Below are positions 28,918 through 38,446 of a DNA stretch of 64,000 nt, one piece after another. Every line of letters begins with the position of its first letter. Position 1 is the first letter of the stretch. A model generated the notes under the pieces. The model saw only the letters and a list, made by a program, of their open reading frames with translations. It searched no databases and was not told the DNA's origin. A program made the translations under genes and the position numbers. Source of the stretch: CAVQJU01 sp963729215 (lineage in GTDB: Bacteria; Acidobacteriota; Vicinamibacteria; Vicinamibacterales; CAVVIG01); assembly GCA_963729215.1 (NCBI GenBank), contig CAVSND010000008.1, forward strand, positions 1-64,000, in the 5' to 3' direction.

Positions 28918-30852
28918 TGAACCCTTCCCTTTCTGCGTCCATCATGACCGTACGAGCACGCCGGCCGAACAACGTCCGCCACACACACTCGCCTGCAAAC
29001 AGCGTCCACAACCGGTATGCGAGTACTTTATAGCGATCCTGCCTGGCGGCGAACAATCGCGCCAGTTCCGCGGTAAAGCGCCTCGACGGCCTCGCCGTCG
29101 AGGACGCCGGCCTCGACCAGTTCCATCCGGCGGAAGGCGCCCTGATCGTGCATCCGGCGAATCTCCGCGAACAACACAGCGCTGGGATCCGCCTTTGACC
29201 GCCGCATGCGGACATCGTCCGGCAGCATGCCGGCCATCGCGTCCCGCAGCACGCGTTTGGTCGTCCGTCCCGACCAGCGCTGCTCTTCCGGGATCGCCAT
29301 CGCGAACTCAGCGAGTCGTCGATCGAGAAGCGGCGCCGACAGTTCGTTGCCGTACAGGCTCGCCTGGCGGGCGATCTCGTCACAACAGTAGATACCGTCT
29401 GGGTGCATGGCCGCCGCGTAGACTGCGCCCCCGGCAAGTGTGGGGAAAATCGAGTCGGGCGGTCGGATCCTGATACGCTCGACGAGCGACACCTCCGCCG
29501 CATAGGTGCGATTGAAACCAGCCGGCACGAGGTCTCTTCGCGGCAGCACGCGCTTGACCAGCCTGCGAACGGAAGAGGGCGTAATCGCCCACACGCACGA
29601 CCTGGCCAAGACGCCGACGCCATGAAACGCATCAGGGTGATGGCCATCGGCCCACAACTGGCGCAGGCCCTCCGCGAAACGGCCGGTCCTGAAGAAGTCG
29701 GCCGAATGCAGGTAGGCACCGGTAAACCATTCATCGCCGCCGACGCCCGTCAGGACAACCGGGCAGCCATCGCTCGTCATGCGCGCGGCCAGGGTGTCGT
29801 CGCTGCGTCCGAGGGTGCCGGGGATCGTGTCCTCGAGTCGACGCGCGTTCTCCAGATGGTGCTCGAGGCTCGCGCCCTCGAAAGGAATGGGCACAAAAGG
29901 GACACGGCAGTGCTGCGCCACGCGCGCGGCGTCCTGTTCCTCATCGGATTCCGGAAAGTCCCGGAACGCATGGTTGTAGGCGCGGACTTCCACGATCCGA
30001 TGGGCGGGATGCGACGCGCGACACCATCCCCACGATCGACGAGGAATCGAGGCCGCCGCTCAGGAGCACGGCGACGCGATCGAGACCGCGCAGACGGGCC
30101 GTCAGCGCCCGATCGTACAACTCCACGAAGTGCTCCGCGTACTGCGCGCTGTCCGCGTACCGCAGTTCGCGACGCGGGTCGATGTCCCAATGACGGGCCA
30201 GATTGAGCCGGACGGTCGTCGCACACGTCGCGGTCGCCACATGCGCGGCCGGCACGCGGTGAATGCCGAGAAAGATCGTTTCTGTCGGATGCGAAACCTG
30301 GCCGCTCAACCGCTCGCCGAGAAACCCGAGGTTCGGTCCGGCATTCACTCCGCTCACGCGCAGCAATTGCCGCGGCTCCGTGGCAAACGCGACGCTCTGT
30401 CCGACCACTGCGTAGGACAGCGAGCGGATCCCGCGCGGATCGCGCGCCAGGATAAGGGAGCGTTCGCGCGCGTCCCACAGGGCAATCGCGAAGTCGCCGA
30501 GCAGCCGCGGAAGCATGTCGCGCCCCCACCGACGGTAAGCGGCCATGACGAACGCCGCGTCCGGCACGCCCTCGTCATCGCGGACGTCGAGATCGTTCGA
30601 GAGATCCGGCCGGTTGTCGAGCCGGCCGTCGAACACGAGCGCGGTCATGGCCAGCGGGTCAAACAGGGGCTGGTCGTCGACGGGTTGCGCCGGCCCCGTG
30701 CGCTGCCAACGGTACGCCAGTGCGACCGCGCCGTCGGCGCGCACGTCGCGGCGATCGCGGCCGCGATGCTCCACGCAGTCGATCATGCGCGCGACGGTGG
30801 CCACGTCGGGCGGACCGCCGTCGAACCGGACGATCCCCGCCAGCGCGCTCAT
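28883..30852 (-). CDS. lasso cyclase (asparagine-synthetase-like C protein; frameshifted)
   Basis: About 655 residues, read through two breaks (near 29990 and 29040). It starts MSALAGIVRFDG at ATG 30852, eleven bases after the B1 stop. The N-terminal glutaminase-like domain lacks the catalytic Cys2 (Ser-Ala here), as in McjC-type cyclases. The ATP-pyrophosphatase part has the P-loop VLLSGGLDSSS and later GVGGDEWF. The enzyme would adenylate the Asp8 side chain and close the isopeptide bond to Gly1 of the core. Local order B2-B1-C-precursor confirms the role. Conventional asparagine synthesis is unlikely for this copy; a second, complete asnB lies at 56.9-58.8 kb. Confidence 0.8.
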
Positions 30853-30862
30853 GAAACGACGA

Positions 30863-31144
30863 TCATCCGCGAGAGAGCAAACCCTTGTCGTCAAGGCGTT
30901 CGACGAACGCCAGCAGGTCGCGCTGAAGACGATCGGGCGGGGCTTCGTATTCGTCGATGAGCGTGTCGAGGACAGCCTTGAGTGGCTTTCGCTCCTCGAG
31001 GAGCCGCCAGATGCGGGTACCGACAGCATCCAGGCCGAAATAGATGCCAGTGTCGAGGTTCAGGACGACGGCCTCGCCGTCGAGCTCGCGGAAAATCACT
31101 TCGTCCGGGATGCGGAAGGCCGCGTCGAGGGCGGGCGCCGTCAT
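30863..31144 (-). CDS. lasso B1 protein (PqqD-like RiPP recognition element)
   Basis: An intact 93-residue PqqD-fold protein. Strands at the N-terminus (FRIPDEVIFRELDGEAVVLN) lead to TGIYFGLDAVGTRIWRLLEE, and helices follow (AVLDTLIDEYE, LQRDLLAFVERLDDKGLL), a typical winged helix-turn-helix. Such proteins bind the leader peptide through their third beta-strand and present it to the B2 protease and cyclase. The ATG at 31144 overlaps the B2 stop (ATGA). It is one of the few lasso genes here without a frame break, which makes the family assignment firm. Confidence 0.88.
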   Translation of the reverse strand: MTAPALDAAFRIPDEVIFRELDGEAVVLNLDTGIYFGLDAVGTRIWRLLEERKPLKAVLDTLIDEYEAPPDRLQRDLLAFVERLDDKGLLSRG

Positions 31145-31612
31145 GCGATCCTCACGGCAGAGGGATGGAGCGGTTCATGGAACCGCGACGGACCGCCGAT
31201 GATCTCGACGCCGTCGTGCTCGAGCCAGGCATGCGCGGCCAGGCGTTTCTCCCCTTCTGTGGCGACGCCATAGCGCAGCGTGGTGTCGCATCCGGCCCGC
31301 CGCAGCATCGTTTCCGCGGTCAACGCTTCCGTGAGACACGTCCTGCCCCAGGGAGCGACCGACGCCGCCTGTCGCACGGCCCAGACGATGCGATCAATCG
31401 CGGCGGAATCCAGCGGGTGACCGCTTGCGGGCCCTGATGCCGTAGCGGCGAAGCCAGCCGCTCAACGTGCCGAAGCGGACGATGCGCAGGAGCGACGCGA
31501 CACACGCGTGCAGGGCCAGGGCCCTCAAAAGCAGCCGGCGATCGGCGGCCGTGCGGCTGAGAAATCGGCCGGCGAGCGTTACGGATTTCGATATCGATAC
31601 CGACATCGACAC
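31141..31612 (-). CDS. lasso B2 leader peptidase (transglutaminase-like; frameshifted)
   Basis: About 156 residues. The N-terminal helical part (RFLSRTAADRRLLLRALALH, then LRIVRFGTLSGWLRR) and the catalytic part are in different frames, with the break near 31410. The triad is visible: Cys in WGRTCLTEALTAE, His in AAHAWLEHDG and Asp shortly after in HDGVEIIGG. This is the PF13471 (lasso biosynthesis B2) pattern. The enzyme cuts the leader off the precursor after the Thr-x position. The start is either GTG 31612, overlapping the stop of the FAD reductase, or ATG 31606. Confidence 0.8.
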
Positions 31613-32778
31613 TATCCAAGGATCGACCGGAACAGAATCTTCCGGGCGGGAGGGTGACGGAGCAGCGCGCGAATCAGGTGGCGGTGGTGGTTGAACTGCG
31701 CCGTCTTTCGGACGATGGGCATGATGCCGTCGGTGCGAGCCAGCTCGAAGAAACTGTCGATCTCGCGGTCGCTCAGCCGGGTGACGAGGTCGCGCAGCGA
31801 ACGCTGTTCCGTGAATTCCTCGCCGAGCTGTTCGCGCCAGGCGCGCTCGTAGGACGCGAGCGCCTCGGCGTCGAGACGATCCGTCTCCAGCGCGGAGACC
31901 GCAACCTGCGACGCCAGCTTCGCGCTCAGGATACTGTAGTGAATCCCGCCGCCCGTCGTCGGCTTCACGAGCCCGGCGGCGTCGCCCACAACCAGCGTCC
32001 GATCGGCGTAGGTCCGATCGATGGCGCCGAGCGGCAGAAGCTTCTGCCGGGGAGGTTCGCCCATATCGGTGATGCCCCACCGCCCTGCCACCCGCTTGAG
32101 CATCCGCGCGTATCCGCCGAGCGGATCGCGGGATGTCATGACTCCCACGCGGACATACGTGCCCGACTCGCGGACAATCGGCACAGCCCAGGCAAATCCG
32201 CCGGGCGCGATGTCGTGGCCGAAATGCAGCTCGACGTCGCCGGCATGCCGGGCCACCAGCTCGCGCTGAGCCGTGTGCAGATAGCTGCGAGGCAGGCCCA
32301 AACCGAAGCGCCGCTGAAACGCGTAGTTCGCGCCGCACGCCATGATCAGCAGCCGGGCGCTGATCCAGTTGTCGCCGACGAGGGCGCGCACGGACGAGGG
32401 CCCCGTCTCGACAAGCGATACCCTCGTGCCAACCCGCACTTCCGCACCGGCCGCCTGAGCCCGCCGGGCCAGCAACTGGTCGAACGCGACACGGTCGATG
32501 ACCGCGGCCATCGGTGCGGGTGTGGAGTACCGGATGCGCAGGCCGGATGGTGAGACGAACTGCGCGGTCGTCAACACGTTCAGCGTGGCGTCGGTCGGCA
32601 GTCCGAGCGCGGCGAAACTCTCGCAGGCGAGGATGCCGGTGCAATGGACGGGAGCGCCGATGCCCGCATGCTCCTCGCATACGAGCGTCGAGATGCCGCG
32701 ACTCGCCAGCTGCTCTGCTGCGTACAGACCGGCTGGTCCGCCGCCGACAACGAGGACGTCGATGTCCAACGCCGACAT
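31612..32778 (-). CDS. geranylgeranyl-reductase-family FAD oxidoreductase
   Basis: An intact 388-residue flavoprotein. It has an N-terminal dinucleotide-binding motif VLVVGGGPAGLYAAEQLASR (about residues 9-28), a middle substrate domain (APGGFAWAVPI) and the second FAD motif VVGDAAGLVKPTTGGGI (about 280-296). This matches the GGR family, whose members reduce isoprenoid double bonds, though many are of unknown substrate. It directly precedes and overlaps the lasso B2 gene (TAGTG), so it is likely co-expressed. Its role may be lipid-carrier or peptide tailoring, or simple polysaccharide-lipid metabolism. Start ATG 32778. Confidence 0.8.
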   Translation of the reverse strand: MSALDIDVLVVGGGPAGLYAAEQLASRGISTLVCEEHAGIGAPVHCTGILACESFAALGLPTDATLNVLTTAQFVSPSGLRIRYSTPAPMAAVIDRVAFDQLLARRAQAAGAEVRVGTRVSLVETGPSSVRALVGDNWISARLLIMACGANYAFQRRFGLGLPRSYLHTAQRELVARHAGDVELHFGHDIAPGGFAWAVPIVRESGTYVRVGVMTSRDPLGGYARMLKRVAGRWGITDMGEPPRQKLLPLGAIDRTYADRTLVVGDAAGLVKPTTGGGIHYSILSAKLASQVAVSALETDRLDAEALASYERAWREQLGEEFTEQRSLRDLVTRLSDREIDSFFELARTDGIMPIVRKTAQFNHHRHLIRALLRHPPARKILFRSILG

Positions 32779-32812
32779 TATAAGGGCTGCTTTACGATTC
32801 GCACCTTCAGGC

Positions 32813-33418
32813 TCAGACCTTGGGGCCCTGCGCTTCCCAGTTTCCCCGTCCCGTGATCCAGAACGACAGGACGATAAGCTTCAGATCGAGGCAGAGGCCA
32901 GCGCGCTTCAGGTACAGCCGGTCGAGCCGGAACTTGCTCGTCCGCGGAATGTCGCGCGGCGCGTAGACCTGCGTCAGCCCGGTCAGGCCGGGCCGGATCG
33001 AATGACGCTCCTGATAGCCGGCGATTTCCGACAACGGGGTGAGCTGACCGTCTCCGCGCACCTCGAACTCCCCGGGACGGAGCGGACGCGGCCCGACGAA
33101 GCTCATGTCGCCAATCAGAATGTTCACGAGCTGCGGCAGTTCGTCGAGCGCCGTCGCGCGCAGCAGGCGGCCGACGCGCGTCACCCTGGGATCGTTGACG
33201 GTGGCCTGCACCGGACCGGTCAGCGCCTCGGCGTCCGGACGCATCGATCGGAACTTCAACGCGCGGAAGACGCGCCCGTTCAGGCCGACGCGAGCCTGCG
33301 GAAAGAACACGGGGCCGCCGTCCTCGAGCTTGATGGCCAGCGGAATCACGCACCAGAACGGGACGGAGACCACCAGTCCGAATGCTGCCAGAGACGCGTC
33401 GAAGAGTCGTTTGATCAT
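32813..33418 (-). CDS. undecaprenyl-phosphate sugar phosphotransferase (bacterial sugar transferase)
   Basis: A 201-residue monotopic membrane enzyme of the PF02397 family (WbaP/PglC-like, short form with one N-terminal hydrophobic segment). Hallmarks are KRLFDASLAAFGL at the start, GPVFFPQARVGLNGRVFRALKFRSM, DELPQLVNILIGDMSFVGPRP and the later RPGLTGLTQV. It transfers a sugar-1-phosphate to undecaprenyl phosphate and so starts assembly of the repeat unit. ATG 33418 overlaps the preceding glycosyltransferase stop (ATGA); the frame extends upstream only inside that gene. Confidence 0.92.
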   Translation of the reverse strand: MIKRLFDASLAAFGLVVSVPFWCVIPLAIKLEDGGPVFFPQARVGLNGRVFRALKFRSMRPDAEALTGPVQATVNDPRVTRVGRLLRATALDELPQLVNILIGDMSFVGPRPLRPGEFEVRGDGQLTPLSEIAGYQERHSIRPGLTGLTQVYAPRDIPRTSKFRLDRLYLKRAGLCLDLKLIVLSFWITGRGNWEAQGPKV

Positions 33419-34650
33419 GCTCGTGTAGCGGCGGGGCCAAGACCCGCGAACAGATCGTAGTACGACTGGACCGCGACGCGCCGGTCGAACTGCCACGCCG
33501 CGCGTCGCGCGTTTTCACCCATCGCAAGCGCACCGGCCGGGTCGTCGCAGAGCGCCGCAATGGACGAAGCCAGCGCGTCGGGCTCGCCCGGCGGCGCGAT
33601 GGTGCCGCAGTGGTGTTCGCGCGCGATCACGGCCGCCTCGCAGCTCGGATCGACCGCCGCGACGAAGGGCCGGCCCGATGCGAGGATGCCGTAGACCTTG
33701 CTCGGCACGATGTACCCTTCGAGCCCCTGCTTCAGGGAAACGAGAAACGCATCGGCCGTCGCGAACGAGTCGTCGAGCTGCTCCTTCGGCTGGTACGGAA
33801 AGAACCGGATGTTGGTGAGGCCGCGTCGAGCCGCCATCTCCTGCAGCGGCTGACGCCTGGTGCCGTCGCCGACGATGGCGACGACCAGCCGTTCCCTCGA
33901 CGTGAGTCTTGCCGCAGCCTCGATGAGCAGATCGAGGTTCTGTGAGAGGCCGACGTTCCCGGAATGCATGAGGACGAATCGATCGCACAGCCCGTGCGCC
34001 CGGGCGAACGCGTTGTCCTTGGACTTGGGCGTGATGGCCTCGCAGTCGGCCCAGTTGTGAATGACGTGCACGCGGTTCGGGTCGGCGCCTTTCTCTTCGA
34101 CCAGCCGTCGTTTCATGCGGTCGCCGAGCGCAACGACAGCGTCGGCTTCGCGAAGGAGATACCGGTTGACGCGGTCGAGCGTTCCGTTAATCGTCTCGTT
34201 GTGAAAATCGTCGAGCAGCACCGCGACATCCGGGAACACGTCCTCGCACAGGAACACGAAGCGGGCCCCGGCGCGGCGCGCGGCCTGCAGCGCGGCCAGT
34301 CCGAGAATGGGCGGATCGGTCAGCGACACCACGATGTCCTGCGGTCCAAGCCGCCAGCTGGCGGCATACGCCGACGCGAAATATGTCAGGTAATTGCTGG
34401 CGCGCCCGGCGAACCGGTGCCGGGGAAAGACCGTACCGTTGGCGCGGAGAATTCTCACGCCGCGCCGCTCTTCGGCGGTGACCGGCCAGAGGCTTCGCTG
34501 CTGTCGGGTGCGCCCGTGCAGGGCCCGCCCCGCCACCACTGAAACGCTGCAGCCGTGCCGCTCGACAAGGTCTTCCGCGAGCTCGGTCAGCAGCTGACCG
34601 GTCGCGGCCTGGTCGGGCCAGTACGAACGGTTGAAGAAGCAGATCTTCAC
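33415..34650 (-). CDS. glycosyltransferase family 4 (WcaI-like)
   Basis: An intact 411-residue GT4 enzyme, GT-B fold. It begins VKICFFNRSYWPDQAATGQL, an N-terminus typical of WcaI-type transferases. The C-terminal nucleotide-sugar site is clear (LMHSGNVGLSQNLDLLIEA, then KQGLEGYIVPSKVYGILASG with the conserved Glu region). It adds a sugar to the growing lipid-linked unit on the cytoplasmic side. The GTG start at 34650 overlaps the fcl stop by four bases (GTGA), and its own stop overlaps the sugar phosphotransferase start. The donor sugar cannot be read from sequence; a fucose-like donor is suggested by the neighbour. Confidence 0.85.
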   Translation of the reverse strand: MKICFFNRSYWPDQAATGQLLTELAEDLVERHGCSVSVVAGRALHGRTRQQRSLWPVTAEERRGVRILRANGTVFPRHRFAGRASNYLTYFASAYAASWRLGPQDIVVSLTDPPILGLAALQAARRAGARFVFLCEDVFPDVAVLLDDFHNETINGTLDRVNRYLLREADAVVALGDRMKRRLVEEKGADPNRVHVIHNWADCEAITPKSKDNAFARAHGLCDRFVLMHSGNVGLSQNLDLLIEAAARLTSRERLVVAIVGDGTRRQPLQEMAARRGLTNIRFFPYQPKEQLDDSFATADAFLVSLKQGLEGYIVPSKVYGILASGRPFVAAVDPSCEAAVIAREHHCGTIAPPGEPDALASSIAALCDDPAGALAMGENARRAAWQFDRRVAVQSYYDLFAGLGPAATRA

Positions 34651-35594
34651 GTGGTCAACGCGCCTCGCTGTGCCCGATACCACTCGATGGTGCGCTGCAA
34701 GCCCGACCGGAAATCCGTCGTGGCCGAAAACCCGAACGAGTTGCGCGCCCGTGTCACGTCGAGGCTCCGTCTCGGCTGTCCGTCTGGCTTGGTGCGATCG
34801 AAGGTGAGCCGCCCCTTGAAGCCCGTCAGCTCGGCGACGAGCTCCGCCAAATCGCGGATGCTGATCTCGAACCCCGCTCCGAGATTGACCGGTTCGGGCG
34901 ATTCGTAATGCTGCGCCGCCAGGACAATGGCTTCCGCGCAGTCCTCGACGTAGAGAAACTCGCGGGTCGCATTGCCCGTCCCCCAGCAGACCACTTCGTC
35001 CGCCCGTGTCTCGATCGCTTCGACGCACTTGCGAACCAGCGCGGGAATCACATGCGACGAGGACGGATCGAAGTTGTCGTGCGGGCCGTACAGATTGACG
35101 GGCAGCAGGTGAATCGCCCCGAACCCGTACTCCTGCCGATAAGCCTGGCCCTGCACGAGCAGCATCTTCTTCGCGATCCCGTAGGGGGCGTTCGTCTCTT
35201 CCGGATATCCGTTCCACAAGTCGCGCTCCAGAAACGGCACCGGCGCCAGCTTCGGATACGCGCAGATCGTTCCGACGCCCACGAACTTCTCCACTCCTGC
35301 CAACCGGGCCTGCTCCATCGTGAGCGCGCCCATCATGACGTTCTGGTAGAAGAAGCGGCCCGGCGATTCGCGGTTGGCGCCAATGCCGCCCACCACCGCG
35401 GCCAGATGAACCACGACATTCGGCCGGACATCCCGGAACAACCGGACCACGTCGGCTTCGACCGTCAGATCGTGTTGTGCCTTTCTCACGACAACGACGT
35501 CGCGGCAGCCGTGGCGCGCGAGCGCGGCGACAACGTGCCGGCCGAGAAACCCGCTGCCGCCGGTCACGAGCACTCGTTTCGATGACAGTTCCAT
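34647..35594 (-). CDS. fcl: GDP-L-fucose synthase-like epimerase/reductase
   Basis: A 315-residue short-chain dehydrogenase of the extended type. The NAD(P) motif is VLVTGGSGFLGRHVV, the active site has GVGTICAYP and a Tyr-x3-Lys pair in PYGIAKK, and WNGYPEETNAPYG is characteristic of GDP-fucose synthases. It converts GDP-4-keto-6-deoxymannose to GDP-L-fucose or a related sugar. ATG 35594 overlaps the stop of the carbamoyltransferase gene by one base. No GDP-mannose dehydratase (gmd) is present in the window, so the substrate must come from elsewhere, or this enzyme acts on another 4-keto sugar. Confidence 0.75.
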   Translation of the reverse strand: MELSSKRVLVTGGSGFLGRHVVAALARHGCRDVVVVRKAQHDLTVEADVVRLFRDVRPNVVVHLAAVVGGIGANRESPGRFFYQNVMMGALTMEQARLAGVEKFVGVGTICAYPKLAPVPFLERDLWNGYPEETNAPYGIAKKMLLVQGQAYRQEYGFGAIHLLPVNLYGPHDNFDPSSSHVIPALVRKCVEAIETRADEVVCWGTGNATREFLYVEDCAEAIVLAAQHYESPEPVNLGAGFEISIRDLAELVAELTGFKGRLTFDRTKPDGQPRRSLDVTRARNSFGFSATTDFRSGLQRTIEWYRAQRGALTT

Positions 35595-37351
35595 CAGTCC
35601 ACCACCGGACGCTCGACCACGTGGCGTCCCATCACCAGCACATCCATGTGCGTACGCAGAAAACAATCGAGCGCTTCCTGGGGGCGCAACACAATCGGTT
35701 CGTTTTCGTTGAACGACGTGTTCAGAAGCATCGGCACGCCGCTGACACGCTCGAAGGCCTTGATCAGATTCCAGTACCGGAGGTTCGACTGGCGGCTGAC
35801 GGTCTGCAGCCGGCCCGAGCCGTCCACGTGCGTCACGGCCGGCACAATCGCGCGTTTGTCGGGACGGATCGGATACACCTGCAGCATGAACGGGTCGGGA
35901 ACGGCGCCGACGAAATAGTCGTCAATCGCTTCGACCGCAATCGACGGCGCGAACGGCCTGAACCGCTCCCGAAACTTGATGCGCGTGTTGATGATGTCGC
36001 GCATGTCGGCTCGCCGGGGATCGGCCAGGATGCTGCGATTGCCGAGCGCGCGCGCGCCCCATTCCATTCGTCCCTGAAACCATCCGACGACGCGGCCGGC
36101 GGCAATCTGGGACGCCGTCCAGGCATCGAGCGCATCCTCATCCTGCCACCGCCGCTCCGTGCAGCCGGCGGCGCGAATGGCGCTCGCCTGCTCCGACAAC
36201 GCCTTCGTCAAGGCGGCATCGTCGAACTCGGGACCCCAGTACCCGTGCTCCATGACAAACGAGCGGGAAGCGGTGGACGACGCGTGCCACGCGTCGAAGG
36301 CCGCTCCGAGCGCGGTTCCGTTGTCGCCGGATGCCGGCTGGATGAAGACGTCGCGAAACGGCGTGTTCTCGCGAATTTTTCCGTTGGCCACGCTGTTCAT
36401 GGCGCAGCCGCCCGCAAGGCAGAGGCGGGGATTTTTCGTGGATTCGTAGACGTGGCGCAGCACATGGACCTGCGCTCGCTCGAACGCCACCTGCAGCGAG
36501 GCGGCAATGGCCTCGTGTTTGGGCTCGAGGGGTTCGTCCCGGCGGCGCGCCGGCCCGAGAAGTGCCTCCAGCTTCGGGGTGAAGACGCGGCCGATCGCAG
36601 GTTCGCCGTCGGCCCAGGTCATCTGAACGCCGTCCGACCAGTGGCTGAAGTACGACAAATCGAGCTCGAACATGCCGCCATCGCGAAGGTTGACGAGCGA
36701 TTCGATCTCGCGGACGTAGCGCGGTTCCCCGTACGGCGCGAGGCCCATCACCTTGAATTCGTCGCCGTAGTTGGGAAATCCCAGATGCTGCGTGACCGCG
36801 AGATACAGCAGTCCGAGCGAGTGCGGGAAGAAGACGCGCCGGTCGACATGAACAGCGGATCCCGCCAGGCGTCCCCACGACGTGCTGACGAAATCGCCGA
36901 ACCCGTCAATCGAACACACCGCCGCGTCGTCGAACGGGCTGACGAGCGCCGCGCTGGCGATGTGAGCGGGATGATGTTCGACGTACCGCATGCGGGGCCG
37001 GACGCTGTACTCGTCGAGGCCGACCGACGCGGCAATCGTGGCCGGCAGCTTCCCGATGCTCGCGACGTTTCGCAGGCGGTCGCCGATCGTCCGCTTCGGA
37101 CGATAGCGGAGCAGGAAGGCGGCCTTACGCCACAGATGGGCTCGCGGACTCCGGGACACGGCGAACAAATCGACGTCCCGTGCCTCCACCTTGCCGATGC
37201 GGAGACACTCGGCGATCGCGCGGTCCGGAAAGCCTGCGCAGTGCTTGATGCGGCGGAAGCGCTCCTCTTCGATCGCCGCGACGAGCTGACCGTCGCGGAC
37301 GAGCACAGCGGAGACGTCGCCGTGGTAGGCGTTCAGTCCAAGAATGTGCAT
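35594..37351 (-). CDS. carbamoyltransferase (NodU/CmcH family)
   Basis: An intact 585-residue enzyme. The N-terminal Kae1-like domain begins MHILGLNAYHGDVSAVLV and has HHPAHIASAAL (near 125) and GGCAMNSVANGK. The C-terminal YrdC-like domain contains GRMEWGARALGNRSILADPR and KFRERFRPFAPS. Family members transfer a carbamoyl group from carbamoyl phosphate, via carbamoyl-AMP, onto a hydroxyl of a sugar or antibiotic. Here the likely acceptor is a sugar of the exopolysaccharide. The lasso operon lies about 3 kb further along the same strand, so peptide carbamoylation is conceivable but unsupported. Confidence 0.9.
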   Translation of the reverse strand: MHILGLNAYHGDVSAVLVRDGQLVAAIEEERFRRIKHCAGFPDRAIAECLRIGKVEARDVDLFAVSRSPRAHLWRKAAFLLRYRPKRTIGDRLRNVASIGKLPATIAASVGLDEYSVRPRMRYVEHHPAHIASAALVSPFDDAAVCSIDGFGDFVSTSWGRLAGSAVHVDRRVFFPHSLGLLYLAVTQHLGFPNYGDEFKVMGLAPYGEPRYVREIESLVNLRDGGMFELDLSYFSHWSDGVQMTWADGEPAIGRVFTPKLEALLGPARRRDEPLEPKHEAIAASLQVAFERAQVHVLRHVYESTKNPRLCLAGGCAMNSVANGKIRENTPFRDVFIQPASGDNGTALGAAFDAWHASSTASRSFVMEHGYWGPEFDDAALTKALSEQASAIRAAGCTERRWQDEDALDAWTASQIAAGRVVGWFQGRMEWGARALGNRSILADPRRADMRDIINTRIKFRERFRPFAPSIAVEAIDDYFVGAVPDPFMLQVYPIRPDKRAIVPAVTHVDGSGRLQTVSRQSNLRYWNLIKAFERVSGVPMLLNTSFNENEPIVLRPQEALDCFLRTHMDVLVMGRHVVERPVVD

Positions 37352-37357
37352 GAGGCT

Positions 37358-38446
37358 CTATGACGCCTGCGGGCGCCGCTCGATCGCCCGCGCAAAGCGC
37401 GCCTGGAAGCAGACATCGGTAAAGGTGGACAGAAAGCGCTCTCGTCCGGCCGCCCCAAAGCGGCGGCAGGCTGCCGGATCGTCGAAAAGCCGGACAACTG
37501 CCTCGGAAAGCTCGTCGAGGCTGGCGGGATCGACGACCAGTCCTGTTACCTCGTGCTGGATGATCTCGGCGGCCGCGCCGCGCGCACCAATGCAGGCTTT
37601 CCCGGCGCGCATGGCCTCGACAAACACGAGCCCGAAACCTTCGTCTCGACTTGGCAGCACCAGGAAACGGCAGTGTTCGTAGAGCGCGGCCAGTTCGGCA
37701 TCGCTGACGCGGCCGACAAAGGTGACGGCGTCCGACAAGCCCATGGATCGGGCGCGCTCTTCCAGCCGCGGACGGTCGCTTCCATCGCCGGCCACGACCA
37801 ACCGCGCGTCGGGCTTTCGCGCGAGCACCTCGGGCCAGAGTTCCAGCAACGCGTCGTGTCCCTTGTAGCGTTCGTCCGCCGACATGCGCGCCACAATCAT
37901 CGCGGGCGATCCATCGGGGCGGGAGACGCCGTCGGGGACGGCCACCCGGTCGGGCAGGCCCGGATGGCATACCGCGACATCCCTTGAAGCAAAAGAAGGG
38001 TTGGCCTTCTTGAACCTCGCGACCGTGTGGTGAGAGATCGCGACGAGCGCTGTGCGATCGAGCGCCCATGCCTCCGCCGTGCGAAGCGGCACCCATGCCT
38101 CGATGCCGCAGAGCACGGTGGTGGCGCGACCGCCCCGCCACCCCAGCACCGCGGCGGCCGGCGCAAGGTGCAGATGGCTGCAGACGATCTCGGTCGCCGC
38201 CGAACATCGGAGCGCGATGGCGGACGCCATTGCCAGAAAACGGGCGCGCCCGCCTCCTGCGCCGTGCATCTCGCCGTACATCTCAATGTCCGCGGGGTCG
38301 CCCGCCTCGTGAAAGGCGTCGTGAAGGCTGAGCACCGCGGCGGGTCGGGGCAGCGCCCGGATGATCTGGCGGGACAGCGACGAGACGCCGTCGGCGCCCA
38401 GCAGGTTGGGCGTCAGCAACACGGATCGAAGCGCACCGGCCATCAT
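37358..38446 (-). CDS. glycosyltransferase family 4
   Basis: An intact 362-residue GT-B enzyme. The N-terminal part has TPNLLGADGVSSLSRQI, the linker VAISHHTVARFKK, and the donor-site half has VARMSADERYKGHDALLE, VVAGDGSDRPRLEE and PSRDEGFGLVFVEAMRAGK (the E-x7-E motif). It uses an activated sugar to extend the polysaccharide unit. ATG 38446 overlaps the previous gene's TGA (ATGA), which fixes the start although the frame is open 300 bases further. It is six bases upstream of the carbamoyltransferase start. Confidence 0.87.
   Translation of the reverse strand: MMAGALRSVLLTPNLLGADGVSSLSRQIIRALPRPAAVLSLHDAFHEAGDPADIEMYGEMHGAGGGRARFLAMASAIALRCSAATEIVCSHLHLAPAAAVLGWRGGRATTVLCGIEAWVPLRTAEAWALDRTALVAISHHTVARFKKANPSFASRDVAVCHPGLPDRVAVPDGVSRPDGSPAMIVARMSADERYKGHDALLELWPEVLARKPDARLVVAGDGSDRPRLEERARSMGLSDAVTFVGRVSDAELAALYEHCRFLVLPSRDEGFGLVFVEAMRAGKACIGARGAAAEIIQHEVTGLVVDPASLDELSEAVVRLFDDPAACRRFGAAGRERFLSTFTDVCFQARFARAIERRPQAS

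Noticed and set aside
28414..28920. Plus-strand open frame covering the precursor gene
   Set aside because: Its translation is Arg-rich with no motif, and the whole region is transcribed on the minus strand with lasso genes on both sides.
35594..37351. Carbamoyltransferase as a lasso tailoring enzyme
   Set aside because: It is 3 kb from the lasso genes, separated by sugar-pathway genes with which it shares overlapping start and stop codons.
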